The notes beneath the pieces are model-generated. The model saw only the letters and a program-made list of their open reading frames with translations. It was not told the DNA's origin and did no database searches. This document shows, in pieces, positions 8,582 through 11,163 of a stretch of DNA of 11,163 nucleotides; position 1 is the stretch's first letter, and each line of letters begins with the position of its first letter. The stretch spans positions 1-11,163 of the forward strand of contig CAMGSV010000070.1 of assembly GCA_946061495.1 (NCBI GenBank). The letters run 5' to 3'. A program made the position numbers and the translations under genes. The DNA comes from an uncultured Spirochaetales bacterium (GTDB lineage: Bacteria > Spirochaetota > Spirochaetia > Treponematales > Treponemataceae).

Positions 8582-8776
8582 TTTTAAAGGCCAACCTTGG
8601 CCAGCTAGTATTCAAAGGCCAACATCGTCGTTGGCCAGCTAGTATTCAAAGGCCAACATCGTCGTTGGCCAGTTAGTATTCAAAGGCCAACCCTGGCCAG
8701 TTAGTATTCAAAGGCCAACCCTGGCCAGTTAGCATTTAAAGGCAAACCTTGGCCAGTTCGTAGTAAATAGGAGGAG
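8570..8776 (+). repeat. Tandem array of about six short hairpins between mfd and the HAD gene
   Basis: Units consist of a small hairpin (GGCCAA..TTGGCC type) plus a 14-base linker AGYTAGTATTCAAA. Hairpins: 8589-8602; 8617-8636 and 8651-8670 (7-bp stems GGCCAAC/GTTGGCC, loop ATCGTC); 8685-8698 and 8713-8726 (5-bp stems GGCCA/TGGCC, loop ACCC); and a degenerate one at 8741-8754 (GGCAAACCTTGGCC). Start-to-start distances are 28, 34, 34, 28, 28; the 6-base difference is the larger loop and stem. Linkers are identical or differ by one to three bases, so this is not CRISPR. The array fills the whole mfd-HAD gap: the first half-unit (TTGGCCAGCTAG, 8570-8581) contains the mfd stop codon and the last decayed unit (8755-8776) ends in the next Shine-Dalgarno. 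The TAG in the linkers falls in all three frames. No T-runs follow the stems. REP/BIME-like function in mRNA stability or polarity is possible but inferred. Confidence 0.9.
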
Positions 8777-8778
8777 AT

Positions 8779-9405
8779 ATGATCAAGGCTGTGATATTCG
8801 ACTATGGGAACGTGATTTCCCAGACCCAGACGGGGGACTGTGCCGTCCAGATGGAGGCCATGACAGGCGTGCCTGCCCAGGTGTTCCGCACCGTCTACGA
8901 CAGGTTCCGCTTTGAGTTCGACAGAGGGACCATCACCGGTGCCCAGATGTACCGCCAGCTGCTGGAGGCCGACGGCTACCACCAGCAGGCAGCAGACATG
9001 GCATTGATGGAGCAGATTGCCCGCCTTGACATGGAAAGCTGGCGGCCCGTGCATCAGGATGTCACCGATTGGGGGCTTTCCCTGAAGGCCAGCGGCCTCA
9101 AGCTGGGCATCCTTTCCAACATGCCCACGGAATTCCTCACCTACTACGAGGATGAGATAGCACTGTTCAAGGCCGCCCATTACGCCTGCTTTTCCTGCCG
9201 TGTGGGGCTCATCAAGCCGGAGCCTGCCATCTATCACGATGTATTGAAAGGACTTGAGGTGGAGCCCCAGGAGGCGGTCTTCTTTGACGACATGGCAGTG
9301 AACGTGGAGGCTGCCTGCGCTCTGGGCATTCACGGGCTGCTGTGGCGGGGACTGGAGCAGGCCAAGGCCGACTTCCAGCAGATAGTGGAAAAGTATGGCC
9401 GCTGA
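8779..9405 (+). CDS. HAD-superfamily hydrolase, YihX-like phosphatase type
   Basis: Predicted 208-aa cytosolic haloacid-dehalogenase-fold hydrolase, probably a small-phosphomonoester phosphatase; substrate unknown. AGGAGG at 8769-8774 precedes the ATG. Motif I is VIFDYGNVI with nucleophile D8; the usual second Asp (D+2) is Gly10, as in the DxGNV subgroup that includes YihX (alpha-glucose-1-phosphatase). Motif II is LGILSNMP with S113, motif III K146 in LIKPEPAIY, motif IV VFFDDMAVNVEAA with D170/D171, the magnesium ligands. Residues about 18-85 form the helical cap of the C1 type. Length is normal for the family. It begins right after the hairpin array and overlaps the KamA-like gene by 11 bases, implying coupled translation. 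Confidence 0.9.
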   Translation: MIKAVIFDYGNVISQTQTGDCAVQMEAMTGVPAQVFRTVYDRFRFEFDRGTITGAQMYRQLLEADGYHQQAADMALMEQIARLDMESWRPVHQDVTDWGLSLKASGLKLGILSNMPTEFLTYYEDEIALFKAAHYACFSCRVGLIKPEPAIYHDVLKGLEVEPQEAVFFDDMAVNVEAACALGIHGLLWRGLEQAKADFQQIVEKYGR

Positions 9406-10453
9406 TTTTTCATCGGACTTTCCCTGCCTTGTTTCTGTCTATTGGAAGCAGGTATTGGCTCGTCTCCAATCTGCGGCGGAGGCACAGGGAGCGGAAAGTC
9501 AGGCTGCCAGCTGGCATGGGGCCCTGTGCCGTCAGCTGCTTCCCGATAGCCGAGAGGAGTTTGTCCTTCCAGGTGAGCTGGCCGATCCCCTGGGGGCGGT
9601 CCACCATCAGGCCACTGACCGCATGGTCCACCAGTACAAGAACCGGGTGCTGGTGCTCACCACCAGCCGCTGCTTCGCCCACTGCCGCTATTGCTTCCGA
9701 AAAAGCTTCATCTGCGACACTGCTTCCCGGCAGCCCGCCTCCAAGGACTGGCCTCAAAGCCAGGAGATTGACGCCATGTGCCGGTATCTGGCTGCCCACC
9801 CGGAGATTCAGGAGGCATTGCTTTCCGGGGGCGACCCCCTGACGGTGTCCTTCCATCAGATAGCTGAGCTGGTGACCCGGTTTCGGGAGGCCAGGCCGGG
9901 GCTTTTGGTTCGCCTGTGCACCAGGGCCATCTCCTTTCATCCTGCCGTCTTCACCGAGAATCTGGTGGAAGGCCTTCGGAGCTTGCGTCCCCTGTGGGTG
10001 ATTCCCCACATCAACCATCCTGCAGAAATCAGCCCCCGCTACGCCCCGGAGTCACGGGAGGCCCTGTCCCGCCTGGTGGACGCAGGGATTCCCGTCCAGA
10101 GCCAGACGGTGCTGCTGCGGGGGGTGAACGACGACGTGGCCACCTTGAGCCACCTGTTCCACCAGCTGACCCTGCTGGGGGTGCGGCCGGGCTACCTGTT
10201 CCAGTGCGACCTGGTGCCGGGAACCTCCCATCTTAGGGTGCCGGTGGAGGAGGGGGTGGCCTTGTACCACCAGCTGCGGCGGGAGCTTTCCGGCCTTTCC
10301 ACCCCTGTGTACGCCGTGGATCTGCCCGGAGGCGGCGGCAAGCTCAACCTGCTGGAGCTAGATCCCAGCCTCAGTCCCACCCAGGTGCGGCGGCTGGAGG
10401 ACTGCTACCAGTTTGTCAAAGCCGACGGCTCGGTGTGGCGGTATCCGAGGTGA
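9395..10453 (+). CDS. Radical-SAM lysine 2,3-aminomutase-family protein (KamA/EpmB type)
   Basis: Predicted 352-aa cytosolic iron-sulfur, PLP-dependent radical enzyme. The ATG at 9395 lies inside the last codons of the HAD gene, with only a weak GGAAAAG upstream. Cys93, Cys97 and Cys100 (SRCFAHCRYCFRK) form the CX3CX2C cluster site; SGGDPLT (144-150) is the SAM-binding GGDP motif; K316 in PGGGGK should carry PLP. Residues corresponding to the substrate contacts of Clostridium lysine 2,3-aminomutase appear to be kept: R102 (Arg134), D272 in FQCDLVPG (Asp293), D309 in VDLPGGGGK (Asp330). This argues for a beta-lysine-forming activity on free lysine, though the short length is closer to EpmB, which modifies elongation factor P. 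No EpmA or EF-P gene is in the window, so the choice stays open. It could be co-transcribed with mfd and the HAD gene. Confidence 0.88.
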   Translation: MAADFSSDFPCLVSVYWKQVLARLQSAAEAQGAESQAASWHGALCRQLLPDSREEFVLPGELADPLGAVHHQATDRMVHQYKNRVLVLTTSRCFAHCRYCFRKSFICDTASRQPASKDWPQSQEIDAMCRYLAAHPEIQEALLSGGDPLTVSFHQIAELVTRFREARPGLLVRLCTRAISFHPAVFTENLVEGLRSLRPLWVIPHINHPAEISPRYAPESREALSRLVDAGIPVQSQTVLLRGVNDDVATLSHLFHQLTLLGVRPGYLFQCDLVPGTSHLRVPVEEGVALYHQLRRELSGLSTPVYAVDLPGGGGKLNLLELDPSLSPTQVRRLEDCYQFVKADGSVWRYPR

Positions 10454-10491
10454 GAGTGATTTTTTCAGCAGTATCAATAGAGTAAGACTCG

Positions 10492-10498
10492 AAGGAGG
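10492..10498 (+). promoter_or_regulatory. Strong Shine-Dalgarno site for the macrodomain gene
   Basis: AAGGAGG lies 5 bases before the ATG at 10504, the best ribosome site in the window, and fixes this start. The 50 bases between the KamA-like stop and this ATG contain a T6 run (after GAGAGTGA) but no clear hairpin before it, so no terminator is called. Confidence 0.75.
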
Positions 10499-10503
10499 AG
10501 CGT

Positions 10504-11016
10504 ATGAGTTCAATTGCAATCCAGCAGAAGGGAATTTTGGACATTCCGGCGGACGCCATCGTGAATGCGGCCAACAGCGGCCTGCTGGCGGGAGGCGGTG
10601 TATGCGGCGTGATTTTCCAGCGGGCGGGTGAGCGGCAGCTGGAGGCGGCCTGCCAAAGGATCGGCCACTGTCCTGAGGGCTCGGCGGTCATAACAGCCGG
10701 CTTCGGCTGTCCGTGCAAGTCCATCATCCATGCGGTGGGGTCGGTGTACCGGGATGGAACCAGGGGGGAGGCGGAGCTCCTGTACGGGGCCTACAAATCA
10801 TCCCTCCAGCTGTGCCGCCAGCACGACCTCCACTCAGTCGTCTTTCCACTGATTTCCGCCGGCATCTTTGGCTATCCTGTCCAAGCCGCCTGGTGCCAGG
10901 CCATAGCTGCCTGCAGGGACTTCATCAGCGGCAACCCCGACTTTGACATCAGCATCATCTTTGCCATCCCGGAGGAGGAGAAGCTTGTGGTGGGCCAGCA
11001 GGTTCTGGGGAACTAG
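10504..11016 (+). CDS. Macrodomain protein (MacroD / O-acetyl-ADP-ribose deacetylase type)
   Basis: Predicted 170-aa single macrodomain, expected to bind ADP-ribose and possibly hydrolyse O-acetyl-ADP-ribose or mono-ADP-ribosyl groups on proteins, in the cytoplasm. Motifs: DAIVNAANS (17-25) with N24 of the NAAN signature, GGGV (30-33) as the ribose-side loop, GSAVITAGFG and IIHAVGSVY (74-82), and FPLISAGIFGYP (114-125), the phosphate-binding loop. The N-terminal GDI motif that places the adenine-contact Asp appears altered to QKGILDI, so the Asp is absent or shifted. The length is typical for a stand-alone domain. It lies 50 bases after the KamA-like gene on the same strand and is probably expressed with it, but its own strong ribosome site makes it independent in translation. 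No ADP-ribosyltransferase or sirtuin is nearby. Confidence 0.9.
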   Translation: MSSIAIQQKGILDIPADAIVNAANSGLLAGGGVCGVIFQRAGERQLEAACQRIGHCPEGSAVITAGFGCPCKSIIHAVGSVYRDGTRGEAELLYGAYKSSLQLCRQHDLHSVVFPLISAGIFGYPVQAAWCQAIAACRDFISGNPDFDISIIFAIPEEEKLVVGQQVLGN

Positions 11017-11086
11017 GGGAGTGCAGGGAGATGGTGCGGGCCAGCGCCACCGACGAGGGGGATCGGTCTCCACCACATCCCCACAC

Positions 11087-11104
11087 AAAAAAAGGCCGTG
11101 TCCA
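11087..11104. terminator. Left arm of a probable bidirectional terminator, interrupted by an insertion sequence
   Basis: Seven A residues (11087-11093) followed by GGCCGTGTCCA (11094-11104) resemble the left half of a palindromic terminator whose right half would read TGGACACGGCC then T-run. The right half is missing in the window; the insertion-like end begins at about 11109. Only GTGTCCA (11098-11104) can pair locally, with TGGACAC (11128-11134) in the inserted DNA. This reading is inferred. Confidence 0.45.
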
Positions 11105-11108
11105 GTCA

Positions 11109-11163
11109 TGAAGTGCACCCCAATTATTGGACACTTTAGCTAGGCTGATTTTAAGGACTGATT
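11109..11163 (+). mobile_element. Probable left end of an IS3-family (IS150-like) insertion sequence, cut by window edge
   Basis: The bases from 11109, TGAAGTGCACCCCAATTA then TTGGACACTTTAG, match the general layout of IS150-group terminal repeats: TG tip, a GCACCC core and TTGGAC about 17 bases in. No transposase codons are visible in the 55 bases left, and neither the other end nor a target duplication can be checked here. Confidence 0.55.

Noticed and set aside
8589..8754. Series of intrinsic terminators
   Set aside because: Stems are short and each is followed by AGYTAGTATTC, with no T-tract.
8570..8776. CRISPR array
   Set aside because: Both the palindromic part and the linkers are repeated; there are no unique spacers, periods are 28/34 with short loops, and no cas genes are nearby.
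11058..11082. Plus-strand hairpin GGGGAT / ATCCCC after the macrodomain gene as a terminator
   Set aside because: Only a 6-bp stem with a 13-base loop, and it is followed by A residues rather than T residues.

Overview
The window looks like chromosomal DNA from a high-GC spirochaete, most likely a Treponema-like member of the Spirochaetales. This is inferred from gene content and style: ClpB, an FmdB-type zinc ribbon, Mfd, a short lysine 2,3-aminomutase-like protein, and two unfamiliar envelope/signalling-type proteins. No rRNA or other marker confirms it. All genes start at ATG, GTG or TTG behind recognisable Shine-Dalgarno sites, except mfd, whose site is weak.

Layout. Positions 1-2032 hold the 3' three quarters of clpB (plus strand, cut by the window edge). 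A lower-GC stretch follows, with a good sigma-70-like promoter, a strong leader hairpin, and a two-gene unit of an FmdB-family zinc ribbon and a double zinc-ribbon protein with a C-terminal membrane helix (2117-2692). It ends at an intrinsic terminator near 2722-2750. On the minus strand, 4875 to 2628, lie three genes in order: an exported protein with a TTG start, a degenerate receiver-like protein coupled to it by an ATGA overlap, and a GNAT acetyltransferase whose last 40 or so codons run through the neighbour's terminator and into its 3' end. A 118-base divergent intergenic region with nested inverted repeats separates this group from mfd (4994-8581, complete).

After mfd comes the most unusual element: an array of about six short hairpins with 28- or 34-base periods (8570-8776). 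It begins in the last codons and stop codon of mfd and ends at the ribosome-binding site of the next gene. Then come a HAD hydrolase (8779-9405), a radical-SAM KamA-family aminomutase overlapping it by 11 bases (9395-10453), and a macrodomain protein (10504-11016). All three could be one transcript with mfd unless the array blocks transcription. The right edge (from about 11109) carries what looks like the left end of an IS3-family (IS150-like) insertion sequence, apparently sitting in the loop of a terminator whose left arm is at 11087-11104.

Functionally the window is mostly housekeeping: protein disaggregation (ClpB), transcription-coupled repair (Mfd), small-molecule or RNA/protein modification (GNAT, HAD, KamA-like, macrodomain). 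No defence system, CRISPR array, tRNA or rRNA was seen. The items most worth following up are the hairpin array, the GNAT read-through tail, the degenerate receiver and the IS/terminator junction.
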